DNA of 64,000 nt from Elymus sibiricus. Taxonomy: Eukaryota > Streptophyta > Magnoliopsida > Poales > Poaceae. The notes beneath the pieces were generated by a model that saw only the letters and a list, made by a program, of their open reading frames with translations, was not told the origin of the DNA and ran no database searches. Below, one piece after another: positions 19,893 to 30,703 of the stretch (its first letter is position 1; each line of letters opens with the position of its first letter). Where the stretch lies: assembly GCA_039707655.1 (NCBI GenBank), contig CM077667.1, positions 416,559,409-416,623,408 on the forward strand. Reading direction: 5' to 3'. Both the position numbers and the translations under genes were made by a program.

Positions 19893-21955
19893 GATGTGCT
19901 AAATAAGCCCCGCGCCTGAAAAAACGCCTTTTTAACGCGCGTGGCCGAATCGGCGGCTTCAGAAATCGCACGCGCGTTAAAAACCACTCCGCGCACCGAA
20001 TAGAACTGCATCGCGCGCTGATTTTTTTCAGCGTCCGCTACCGCGCGCTGAACAACGACTCGTCCGCGCGAATGTCCACCAACCGTCGGATCTGAAATAT
20101 CCACGGGCGTGCGCGACTTCCCCATCCTCTCTGGCGACCCGTCGGCGCTTCCCCCCCGCCGTTCCCCACCGCACGCCGCTTCCCCCTCTTCCCCGGTGGT
20201 CGCCGCTGCTTCCTCCGCCGCGGCCGCCCTGGAGCACCCCGTTCCGCCGACGAACAGCGCCCGGTGGGGGTTTGCAGCTCGGCGCCCACAAGGTGTTCGA
20301 CAAAAGGCTTGCAAGGTATATATTGCTAAACTTCATTTCTGTAGATGATTTTGGAGTATGTTGTTTGTAGTGTTAAATTTTAGTTTGAATTCAAATTTGT
20401 AGATGAGTTCGTCCCACGATTCTTCCGATGAAGAATTTGATCTTCAAGAGGAGGAGGACCTCGCAATGGTCCTAGCTATGCACATAAAAAAAAAACCGAA
20501 GCACGGTGGTTCGGTTTTTGGTCGTCAGAAATTGTGGAGGAAAATGATAGATGCCCACAACAGATTGATGAGGAACTATTTTGCGGAGGTTCCCATATAC
20601 CCCGAGTCCTACTTTCGGCGACGTTTTAGGATGAGCATCGAGTTGTTCAAACACATTGCAGAGAGACTGGCGAGCCATGATCGATTTTTTCAGCAAAGGA
20701 GGAATGCCGCCGGAGAACTCGGGCATAGCACCTTTCAAAAGGTGATCGCCGCTTTGCGTATGTTGGCATACGGTATTCCGGCGGATCTAGTTGATGATCA
20801 CTTGGCCATGGGTGAGAGCCAAGCCATCATGTGTGTCAAGCGCTTCGCGGTTGGAATCGTGCAAGTGTTTGGTCCGGAATATTTGAGAGCTCCCAATGCT
20901 GAAGACGCCGCAAGGCTTTTGGAGATGAATAAAGCTCGTGGGTTCGCAGGTATGCTTGGCTCAATAGATTATATGCATTGGAGTTGGAAGAACTGTCCTA
21001 AGGCATGGCATGGACAATTCCACGACCAGAAAAAGGTTTCACTATAATCCTTGAAGCGGTGGCCAATCAGGAGACTTGGATTTGGCATGCTTTTTTCGAA
21101 ATGCCAGGATCTTTGAACGACACCAATGTTGTTCAACGGTCACCACTCATGAATAGTATTGCAAATGATGAACTGCCACCGGTGCAGTTTGTAGCAAATG
21201 GTCATACATATAATTATGGCTACTATCTTGCGAATGGCATCTACCCAAGGTGACAAACATTTGTGAAGCTGTTGAAAAAACGGCAAGGTAAGAAAAATCT
21301 TGATTTCCACAATGCTCAGGCGGCGGCTAGGAAAGATGTGGAGAGAGCTTTTGGGATTTTGCAAGCCCAATTTGCTATTGTAAGAGGTCTTGAACGGTGC
21401 ATCATGAACGCTTATGTGATCATGCATAACATGATCATCGAGAACGAGCGTGGGCAAGATTTGGACTATTCTCAGTATGAGTTGTTGGGACGTCCCGTGC
21501 GAGTGCGGAGGAGGGTTGAGAGGGTGGCCCGCTTTGTTGCCTTCTATCCTGCCATTCGACGTGCCGAAACGCATGATGACCTTCAGAAGGATCTAGCCGA
21601 GGAGTGGTGGGCATGAAATGGGCAACAAAACGCATGATGTTGTATGTTTGTTGTGTTGTTTATTTGTTGTATTGATCATAAACTATTTGTTGTATTGAAG
21701 TTTAATTATTTGTTTGAATTGTAATAATAATTAAACTATTATTTGAGTTTGTTTGATCTTCTTTGTTTCACATTGAATGCAAAATGTTGTTTGTGATGGG
21801 CGCGCGCGTTCTATTTTGTCGCGCCTGCTGAAGCGGCACGCTCACGCAAAAATTTGCAGCGACTGATAAAGTAACTGCCTACTCGAACACAAAAACGAAA
21901 CGTTACGTGCGCCGTAAAAAATTTTAGGACGCGCAGCGCCTGTTGGAGATGCTCC
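19893..21955 (+). mobile_element. PIF/Harbinger element, broken copy 3
   Basis: The right end reads GTTGGAGATGCTCC, complementary to the GGAGCATCTCCAAC start typical of PIF/Harbinger ends. The left end is placed at about 19893 because similarity to the sister transporter promoter stops there and GC-rich subterminal repeats (CGCGCG, GCGTTAAAAA) begin. The left inverted repeat is not clearly recognisable and no TTA pair could be assigned, so the left boundary is approximate. Confidence 0.6.
20403..21616 (+). pseudogene. Harbinger transposase pseudogene (copy 3)
   Basis: Same DDE transposase family as at 10571 but a different subfamily: an acidic start (SSDEEFDLQEEED), then YFRRRFRMSIELFKH, MLGSIDYMHWSWKNCPKAWHG, MPGSLNDTNVV and ARKDVERAFGILQAQF. 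An in-frame upstream exon is suggested by AAG|GTATAT near 20313 and an acceptor TTTGTAG just before 20403. Two lesions are visible: a frameshift at about 21030-21040 after the HGQF block, and a TGA at 21252-21254 where the intact relative has TGG (YPxW). All three catalytic acidic residues survive in the fragments, but the gene cannot be translated as one protein. Confidence 0.85.
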
Positions 21956-21956
21956 C

Positions 21957-22130
21957 ATGGCTGACATGGGGAAAACGAATGGCGGGCGTGGCCGGTGGGT
22001 GACACGAGGAGCTGGATCCTATGCCAAAGATGTATTGAACAACTGGGACTTAGGGAAGGTGGACAAGGAAGATATTATCCGGTCTCTCTTGGAGGATAAA
22101 TGGTTAGGCAATGCCATTCTCCGGAAATAA
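21957..22130 (+). other. Short ORF, 57 aa, unidentified
   Basis: An ORF from ATG at 21957 to TAA at 22128-22130 encodes a peptide with KVDKEDIIRSLLEDKWLG. It lies between two transposon ends and has no family I recognise. It could be a fragment of a displaced host exon; the coding status is unproven. Confidence 0.25.
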
Positions 22131-22140
22131 TTCAGCCTTA

Positions 22141-22545
22141 GAGCATCTACAATCGGAGCTCTCATATCCGTCTCAAACGTCCGAATATCGTTTACAAAAA
22201 TTCGATCCAGACGAGCGCCCTAAACGAGTCTCAAACGCCCGGGCTGATCGAAACCCCTCATATCCAGCCCAAATATGAGGAGGATATGTGGGCGTCCGGG
22301 CACGCCCGCCATGTAAGATTGACGATGGGGTCCCACGCGGACTCGCTCGGAAAACCGACGGTCTGACGGACGCCTCTTCCATCGCCACGGTGTAAACGCC
22401 ATGTGGCGCAACTCCGGCTCATTGCCCGAGGCCAAATTCGGCTATTTAAGCCGGCCGGCGTCCCCCAGCCCTAGCACATCCACCTCCTCCCTCTCTGCGC
22501 CGCCGCCCGAGCCCCTCCGCCTCCTCTTTTCCGTTGTCTCACGCT
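22141..22545. mobile_element. Truncated PIF/Harbinger derivative
   Basis: GAGCATCTACAATCGGA follows TTA (22138-22140). The body resembles the first 400 bp of the element at 48726-49803, including the GGCTATTTAAGCCGGC core promoter block near 22440 and the leader with CCTAG and CACATCCACCTCC. The ORF and right end found in that element are missing here, cut off where a Stowaway fragment begins. Confidence 0.7.
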
Positions 22546-22697
22546 CTCCGGCATATACCATTGAAAACTTCTTTCGAATACGAATTCAATGGCATAATTT
22601 TTGCTCCCACCGCAACCGTTCACATTGATTAAATTTATGATCAAACTTAAATCTCGAAAAACGCGGACGCACTACATTATGGAATGAAGGGAGTATA
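22546..22697. repeat. Half of a Stowaway MITE
   Basis: It matches the loop and right half of the palindromic MITE at 63588-63823: ACGAATTCAATGGCATAA, then ATTAAATTTATGATCAAA, CGGACGCACTACATTATGGA and the end AAGGGAG. The left arm is missing, so the junction with the preceding Harbinger fragment marks a deletion or a chimeric insertion. Confidence 0.7.
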
Positions 22698-23400
22698 TAT
22701 TTATGTATTTTAAAAACTCCATACATGTCAAAATATATAGTTATTTACATGCCAAATATGTGTTCATACAACTTTCAAAAGAAGGTCCATGTTTTCCCAA
22801 AAACAAAAAGAATAAATAGAAAAATGAAAAAGAACAAAAAAGGAATGCAAAATATTAGAAAGAAACGACGTAAAAAGGGAAAACTTGTCGGTTCAAAAGG
22901 CCCGTAGGCGGCGACAACCAAGTTGTAGGTTCAAAAGGAAAAACTTGACGCGGGCAACAGGAAAAATCTAATTTTGCATGAAGCGACACGCATGATGGCA
23001 TAAAGCGAAAATATGCTCGATTCCCACAATCCTTAGTATACTAGTTTTAAAAACAATCAATTTTACAAAAAGCAATTATTAAACATGAAAAATAGATATC
23101 CATATTCATAAATAAGACATAATTTTTGCCCACACAAAAAAATGTACGTAATTTTGAGGCCTTTATCTAAAGTCAATAGTGAAAGCATATCATGAATTAA
23201 GTAGATAATTTGAGCTAAGAAATATTATCAACTTTAAATATACATATCCACATTCCATATTTTTATACACACTTATGGAAATTCAACATTTTTTCGTTTT
23301 TTTTTTGAGAAACTTCAACATTTCTCTTAGGTGTAAGATTTTGGCATGCGAGATGTTACGTTGTTGAAATGACATCGAGGACGGTTGCGGCCTTGCTGGC
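22698..23400. other. AT-rich intergenic, nothing recognised
   Basis: Low-complexity A/T-rich sequence with a lysine-rich open frame near 22725-22907 that looks like a composition effect. No repeat ends or domains were found. Confidence 0.5.
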
Positions 23401-24330
23401 TGCAAGCCAGATACCGAGGAAACCCCTATTTAACGCATGAAGCGACAAATTAGCAGGGCTTCACACAGTCATGCGACCCTAGCGCTCGAGTGGACTGCCT
23501 TAATTTCAGCTAGGGTACGCACAGTTTTATTTTTCTTTACCACATGATATATTTGGTAAGCAACCTAAATTATTCAAAAAAAGTTTTATTTTTCTTCTTA
23601 CCGTTTTCTTCTGCTTTTTTCCTTCTTTTTTATTTTTCAAAATAGTTGTTTATTTTGAAAAAATATTCAAAAACTCCAAAAAAAATTTGTAATTTCAAAA
23701 TCATTTCAGCACTTTTTAAAAAACAAGTCGTGTTTCATATGTTGTTCGGAATTTCAATGAATATTATCTGTTTCGAAATTTGTCCATAAATAAAAATATA
23801 AGAACTTTTTTTTATTTTTGTGTTCGGAATTTCATATGTTGTTCGGAATTTCAATGAATATTATCTTGTGTTCTTATATTTTTTCAAAATATTTGGAATT
23901 CTAAAAATATTTTGCGTTTTCAATAATTTTTTGGTATTCTCAAAAATTATGCATCATTTAAATATATAGTTCTGAAGTTTAAAAAATGTTTTGAATTTCA
24001 ATATTTTTTCACAAAATAAGAAAATATTTGGAATTTTAACAAGTTTCAAATTTTTTTCATATTTTAAAAGTATTCACATTTTTATTTTTCAGGGAATTTC
24101 CAAAAAGTGATCATTAAAAAAAAAACAGAATCTCAAAACAGTTCATGTTTTCTAACAAAATTCAAAATAAAAAAGGATCAGAAAAATTGAAAAAAATATC
24201 ATCTTGAAAACAGTTCTAATTTTGTATTTATGTTTTACTACAGTAACCGGAAAGCAACATTAGAATGCTATAGTAAATGGGTCGCTAAAGCAACCGCCCG
24301 CTACGGTGCTTGATCCTTCGAGTCGCACTT
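23400..24330. repeat. AT-rich dispersed repeat, left copy
   Basis: Opens with ACCCCTATTTAACGCATGAAGCGA, contains TCAGCTAGGGTACGCACAG and many T-rich GGAATTT/TTTTCAAAA units, and ends with AAAGCAACCGCCCGCTACGG. The same order of blocks recurs in direct orientation at about 37725-38605. The family is unclassified. The 24331-24560 stretch before the LTR holds nothing recognised. Confidence 0.6.
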
Positions 24331-24560
24331 ATTTTTCTCGAATACGTACAAGTATGCGTATCATATATTAAAGAAAAAAGAGAAGACTACCTCCACGTTT
24401 GCTTTTGCAGAGTTATTTACATGTGGACTTAAACCACACCACTTAACAAAACCTATGCCTGACTACTCACTTCTAACCCACGATGCCAACCCAACGAGAA
24501 ACTCCTCAACTTCCCCTCGTAGTAAGCCTGCCTGCTTCCAGGCCGCAGCTTCGCTGGCGA

Positions 24561-25086
24561 TGTGTCGTGGTTTTGTCACGGCAGATGTCCAAAGACTTAG
24601 GTTCGAGGCCATCGCTAAGACGGTGGACTCAAAGGGGTTGGTCGAGACGAGAGATACGAGTTTACCCAGGTTCGGCCCCTCGAGAAGAGGTAAAAGCCTA
24701 CGTCCTGCTTGTGCTGTATTGATTGGAGCGGATTCGCTTGACCTAGTTCTCGATTGGTTGGTTTCTTGTCTAAACCGCCCCAGAGTCTCACCTTTATATA
24801 GGAGGTCGAGGCTCTGGGTTACACGAGTCCTAAACCGACTCATACATCGTAGTTGATCCTGTCTCTAAGCCGCCTTGCCGTCTTGGGCAAGCCGTCTCCG
24901 GGCGGCTTAACCGCCCGGGTCTTCACACCATCTTCTGTCTCTGGGCCTTCGACTTGGCCCGTCAGGTAAGCCGCCATGCGACCTGGCCTTCATCTTCCGG
25001 CCCACCTTATAGGTCTTGGCTACGAGCCGTCAGGTATGACCCGGCCCCTCCTGGGCGGGTCTCACCATGGGGTTATATCCCCAACA
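24561..25086 (-). repeat. LTR (3' LTR of the minus-strand element), 526 bp
   Basis: On the plus strand it runs TGTCGTGG to CCCCAACA, so TG...CA ends. Against the other LTR I count about nine substitutions, a 1-bp difference near 24779 and a 17-bp loss after GATTGGAG (the right copy has an extra TATCGATTACAAGGGAG). Confidence 0.9.
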
Positions 25087-25100
25087 TTAGGCCCCAGGTT
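25087..25100 (-). promoter_or_regulatory. Polypurine tract of the Gypsy element
   Basis: On the minus strand AACCTGGGGCCTAA immediately precedes the 3' LTR (TGTTGGGG), the expected site for plus-strand DNA priming. It is short and not purely purine, so confidence is moderate. Confidence 0.55.
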
Positions 25101-26026
25101 GATTTGAGCCTGCTCATGTCAATCTTCAAACTTATTCGGCGGCGCGTCTTACATTTTATCACCTGAAAAAGAAAACTCATAACCCGCCGTGACATCACGT
25201 CGAATATGCTAAAAATATTCTGTGACGTCTGCAACGGATCCTCTCATTGAAGGGTCAGCCCGAAAATCGAGGCGCCCTCTTCGGTCAATCATCACTGTGC
25301 TTCCTCAATTTTCGCGCGCACTGTTTGCCATCCCACCTCTTAAATAGGGATACGAAGGGGCCCCCTTTTTCCTTCTCCGCCGCCACGTCTTCTTCTTCCT
25401 CCTTCCAACAGCCGCACCTCCGGAGCTCCGCCGCACCTAACCGGACTTCGCCGTCGTCCCCAACACCGGCCGCTGCATCGACCTGATTCTGACCAGAACT
25501 CCGCCAGCCCGTCCGCATCCACGAGGTACCTTCTCAGCTCTCATTAAATCTGGATTCATCTCCATTAGGGTCCCCCGAGCTCATCGTTTTTCCCTGCTGT
25601 TCATCAAGGTGTTCTTCGTAGTGCAAACCCCCCAAGCATCTGCTTGAATCTTGTACTGCTGCTTATCCGTCGCGGCCATCCTTTTATTGTCAATGCCCGC
25701 TTACTTTAGATCTACATACCAATCTCCACTGCGCGCTGTCCGCTTGTTTTTCCTCTGTCTTTTTAGGTTTTTGAATATATTTCATTTTACCTTCGCCCGT
25801 AGATCTTGCAGCTATAGAAGCAATATGAGAAACCTGTTTATCTGCACTTAACTGTATTTTCCAACACCGCCTTGTCCATCTAACCCGCCATTGCATTGGC
25901 GGCTCTCTGATAAAAACACTTTGGCGGCTTAACACCTCACCACTATGTTGACCACAGCTGCCCTGACTAGTTAATATTTTTCTAACCCGCCATATTCTGC
26001 GCCTTCTCGCAGTTTGATCCGCCATT

Positions 26027-29000
26027 ATGTCGAGAGCTCCCTCATCCTGCGATTGGGTCGGCTCCGGAGTCACCGAGCAACTTCTACTCGACTTTGTAGA
26101 ATCGGGTATCCTGTCGGCTCAGGAAGTTATACATTGGCGGGTTCCCGGGCCAGAGATAAGACCTACTCCCAAGGAAGGAGAAGTTGTCGTATTCACTGAT
26201 CACCTCCTTCGTGGGTTTAGCCTGCCCGGGTCAAAATTCTTCCGAGACGTTCTTCACTTTTTCAAACTTCACCCTCAAGACATAGGCCCAAACTCTGTCA
26301 CCAATATGTGTCAGTTTCAAGTCTTATGTGAAGTTTACCTGCAAGAAGAGCCGTCTGTTGACCTCTTCCGTGATTATTACTACGTCAACCGCCAAACTGA
26401 AGTGGCGGCTGGACCAAGTTTGGAGCTTGGCGGCGTCTCTATCCAGAGACGGAGAGATTTGCCTTATCCAGCAGCTATCTTGCCAAGTCACCCCAAGGAT
26501 TGGAACAAGACTTGGTTTTACTGCAAGGACACTTCTCCCAAAGAAGAAAATCCGCTGCCGGGTTATCGTCCTACCCGGCTTTGCAACACTGGAGATCTCC
26601 CAGACCGGATGTCCGCCGCAGAGCGAGCGAAATATGCTCCAGCTTTCGCGAAGATCAGGGCCTTAATGGCCAACGGCTTAACTGGCGTCGACTTAACCCG
26701 CTGCTGGGTTAGCTGGAAGATCTTGCCACTGAGCCGGCGTGACCGACTCATGCACCAATTCACGGGTGAGCCCAACGATACTCTCTGCTTCAATACCACC
26801 CCTCTGACAGAACAAGACATCAAGTCCTCCGTCAAAACACTTCTTGGCGAAAAGCAAGCAGTTTGCAACAAGGTTGGGCTGAAACCTTTCTATGTTAAGA
26901 ACCCAGCTCCAGCTGTAAGAAATCTTTTTCCACAAAATTGGCCATTATTGTCTTAACCTTTTACCTAGCTCCCTTTAACCTTTTCGGCGGCTTATGCACA
27001 GGCCGGCTCTTCTTTCTGGAAGAAGAAGTATAACCCTCCTATGAGGAAACCTAAGGTGGGTAAAACCCGCGTCCAGAAGAAGAAAACTGCCACTCAGGAA
27101 CCGCCTGAGCTTGACGACTCAGAGGTAAAACTTGACTCCCTTGGCCATCTCTTTATGCAACTTATTGACAACAATTATTCACAGGAAGAAACGGAAACAA
27201 GCCATGCAGACGCCCCTGAGGTAACCTACATTTCCTCTGACTCAGAAAACTTTCCACTAGAGAAAATACGGCGGGTCATCCGGAAAGTCCCATTTTCTCA
27301 TCCTTTTGCTTATTTAGACCCCAATTTTCTTTTGAAAAAGCAACAACACAACTCCCGACGTCAGACCCGGAGCGCCGGCTCTGAAGAGCTTTTGGCCGGC
27401 TTATCAAATTCTCCGGCTCCGTGGAAACGGCCGGCTGAGGTACTCTTTTAACTAAGTCAAGTTTCTTAGTTCGTTCATTATAACCTTACTCAGCTTTCAT
27501 CATCTTAACCTTCTTTTAGGAGACGCCTCCTTCATCTGGCGACTCTACTGCAACCAAGCTGCCTCCTCTGAAGATCAACCCAGAGTGTGTACCTTTGTAT
27601 TTGCACCATACCTTTTTACCATCCTTGTCCTCTATGTGACACTCTTTTTGTTTTCCAGGGCTCAAGCAAAACGAAGGAAGACCGGCGGGTCTACCACTGC
27701 TACTACTGCCCAAGAGCCGGAGATTGCTAAGCCGGACTCCCCTTCAACTCATGCTGAGCCCACTGACGTTATGAAAGATGCGCCTAAAGATACACATCAG
27801 CCCTCTGAGCCGGCTGATCATGACATGGCAACTGGAAGTCCTCCAAGGGCCGATCCTAAGCCGCCCAGTCCTTCAACAGTCGTTGAAGGCACAGTTCTTC
27901 CAGACGTTATCATCACCGGGACGGGTTACCAATCTCCCGAGCCTCATGTACTGACAAAACACACCAGCAAGGCTGAAGCTTCCTCGCCTGAGAAGCTTGA
28001 TTTTGAATTCCCCGTGTTGGAGAAGCTAACTGCAGATGAGTTACATGCGGGTTATCTGAACCGCCTCTCCACAAGCCGGAACATGGAGCTCAAACTTGTT
28101 GGTCTGATGAAGAAAAAATATGAGGTACTCCTCCTGCTTTTGCTTTTTCTTTGTACCCTTATGTAGCCCCCAAGAACTGGTTTAATATTGCAAATAGTAG
28201 ACCGGATCTTCCAATCCTTGTCATAACTCAAATTGCCTAGCTTGTAGCCCCCAAGTATCGGGTAAATATATATATTAAGCCGGTACTAAGTTGAAGAGTA
28301 GATCAAGGGTAGCCCCCAAGTCCGGGTCAGTATAAAAATGATGAGCCGGAACTTCCCTGTAAACTTGGAAAGCGCCGTGTGTAGCCCCCAAGTGCCGGCT
28401 TAACTTTACGAAGATGAGCCGGAACTTCATTGTAGACTTGGAGAGAAAACACAGACATTAGCCCCCAAGTGTCAAGTATATTGCTTGCAATCTGTTTGAG
28501 GCTTGTAGCATACCAGCTTCATCAATCATCTATGAATATCTTATCCTGGCGACTTAAACCTCCTGAACTATTTTGTTTTTTGTGCAATACAGGAAGCCTT
28601 GGAGGCAGCCGAGTCTGATCTGACCGGCTTAAAGGAAAACCTTGCTTCGCAACAAACTGCCCGGTCTGAGGCGGAAGAAAAATGGCGGGTTGCCGCTAAG
28701 GAGCTTGAGAAGGTACAAGCTGATTTTGCGGCTTTCAAAAAGAGCACCGAGTCTACCCAAGCCGCCCTGACCAAACGCGCAGACGATGCTGACCAGCAAC
28801 TCAAGCATGTGTCAGATGAGCTGCAAACCCTCAAGCGCCATATCTCTAGGATGACGTCTGCTATCTTTGGTAAGCACTGAATACATAGCAAATTTCCTTG
28901 CCTTGTTTAAAAACTTGTGCGGGCGGCTTATAACACCAAAATCTTTCCTTGCAGGTCAAAGAAGCCGCCAACTATCTTCAGACAGCTTGTTGAAGTTAAA

Positions 29001-29577
29001 AGCAGTATATTCCTTGGCAGAACAGCTATACTGTGGGACCCTTTGTACCATCAAAGCAATGCTGAACGAAGAAAGCATCCCCAAATTCATGAAGGGAGTG
29101 ATAGAACTCTTATCAACTCTGCCTAAGCAAATCGAAGAGCTCAAACGATCAACCGCCAAGAAGGGAGCAATGGCCGCGCTAAGCCGGTCTTTGGCCTTTG
29201 CCCCTGAACTGACTGCAGAAGAGATGATGGGTGGCTTTCCGTCCAAGAAAGACGACGGCTCAGATTTCACAGAAGCTGACTATGCCAAGTGTATGAAGGC
29301 CTCCAGAGTACTCGCATCAACACTGGCGGACGAAGTTGATCTGACTACATACCAGGCGGCTTACGGTGTGGACAGCAAACGAGTGCGCTGCCCAACCTTC
29401 GAAGCCAGGGACTTGACACCTGCACGCCGTAAGCAACTATTTGCTCCTGAAATTGACCCGTCCCCCCTCTTTGACGAGGCTCAGTTTGAAGCTTTAACAA
29501 ACTGCAACTGGGATGTGGACAATCTTCAGATCGAAGAGGTCGAAGACCCGGCGCAGGATGACCCGCCATCAAGCTGA
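26027..29577 (+). CDS. Antisense additional ORF of the Gypsy element, 918 aa, spliced
   Basis: A six-exon gene on the strand opposite gag-pol: 26027-26914, 27002-27439, 27520-27584, 27659-28124, 28593-28869, 28955-29577. All introns are GT-AG and phases join without a stop (2,757 bp, 918 aa). The N-terminal third (LLRGFSLPGSKFFRDVLHFF..., LMANGLTGVDL) is the conserved region that protein databases label putative gypsy type transposon (Transposase_28). The middle is acidic and low-complexity with a KKK basic patch; exons 5-6 give a long coiled coil (repeated E/K/A heptads). A TATA-like TTAAATAGG at 25340-25348 could drive it. The function of such antisense ORFs is not established. Unlike the neighbouring gag-pol it has no visible lesion. 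Confidence 0.82.
28163..28470 (+). repeat. Repeated TAGCCCCCAAG motif in an intron
   Basis: Within the fourth intron of the antisense gene the motif TAGCCCCCAAG recurs at about 28163, 28245, 28310, 28382 and, as TTAGCCCCCAAG, 28458, spaced 65-80 bp apart. Around it are repeated GAGCCGGAACTTC and GTAGACTTGGA-like blocks. Two further AGCCCCCAA copies lie in the spacer at about 30441 and 30551. Confidence 0.75.
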
Positions 29578-29969
29578 AATCTTGCTTCTGAAATTGATAA
29601 CCCGGCTTCTTGACCCGCCAAGGCTAGCAGTGTACAAAAACTTTAAGTCCGTGGTATTTTGGGCTCCCTGTGGAATTTGTAATAGGCATAGAAAAAACTT
29701 GTTTGCCTGAGCCGTGCCATCGCGCACGTATGAATCTTTGCACAACTTGATGCATGCTTATCTGTCTTGTGTTCTGCTCATGTCAGATTGCACGGCGGCT
29801 CATCTTAAGAGATAGACCCTGCAAAAGAAACAAGACATAATATGCTCTGTATTGCTGTAAGGGCGGTTTGAAAAAGCACAACCCGGAGATGTTAAATCTC
29901 GTATAATCTTGCTTTCTTTTTGTGAAAACTCATATGCCGGTTCTTCTGGGTGGATTCGCTACTTGAACT

Positions 29970-30590
29970 CTCAACAGTACAGGGTCTCTAGTGAGAGTGA
30001 CCGTCAATTGCTTTGAGCGGCTCAGGGTCTCTAGGCGAGATTAACTGATAAGAGCGTAACGAACCAGAGAGAGACGCAGCAGGGCATGAGTACCCCCAGG
30101 GCCCATAAGCTACCTCTCACGTGACATAAATCCGTCGTTTGAACCTTAAACAGTGCAGGGTCTTTTAAAAGAGTAACTGTTTAAGAGTACGAACGGGCCA
30201 CATAGCGGAGAGTCGGCAGCAGATGGGTGAGTTTATCCTCGCTTTCCGTAAGCCGGCCCTCACGTGACAAGAGCCGCCGGTTTAACCTCGACCAGTACAG
30301 GGTCTCTAGCGAGAGTGACTCGTAAGAGTTCGGCAGGTCACCTAGCGGAGCAGCAGCAGCATACAGGCAGGTTTAACTCAAACTTGCGGTGGCTGAAGAG
30401 CCAATCAAGAGGGTGTGTAAGCTAAACCCGGCGAGTTAGAAGCCCCCAAATGACCTTGTTGACGGAGTCAACTTTTTGGGTATATAACCCGGCCTTACGG
30501 TGGCTGAAGAGCCGATCAAGAGGGTGTGTAAGCTGAACCCGGCGGGTTAGAAGCCCCCAAGTGACCTTATGGTTGTATCCACTTTTGCTC
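29970..30590. repeat. Degenerate tandem repeats between convergent ORFs
   Basis: Three units of roughly 150-170 bp share CAGTACAGGGTCTCTAGYGAG, TCACGTGACA and a GCAGCAG-bearing end (starting near 29976, 30150 and 30295). They are followed by two units of about 107 bp starting GGTGGCTGAAGAGCC at 30391 and 30499. This non-coding block separates the ends of the antisense gene (29577) and of pol (30704). The 29578-29970 stretch before it holds nothing recognised. Confidence 0.7.
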
Positions 30591-30703
30591 AATCTGAGAT
30601 ATAGAAAACGGCAGAGGCCCCGGCTTGTAGGGATGCCAACTTTATTATATATATGTATAAGTGATATATACAATGATGATGTACAATGGTGGGAGTCGAT
30701 GAC

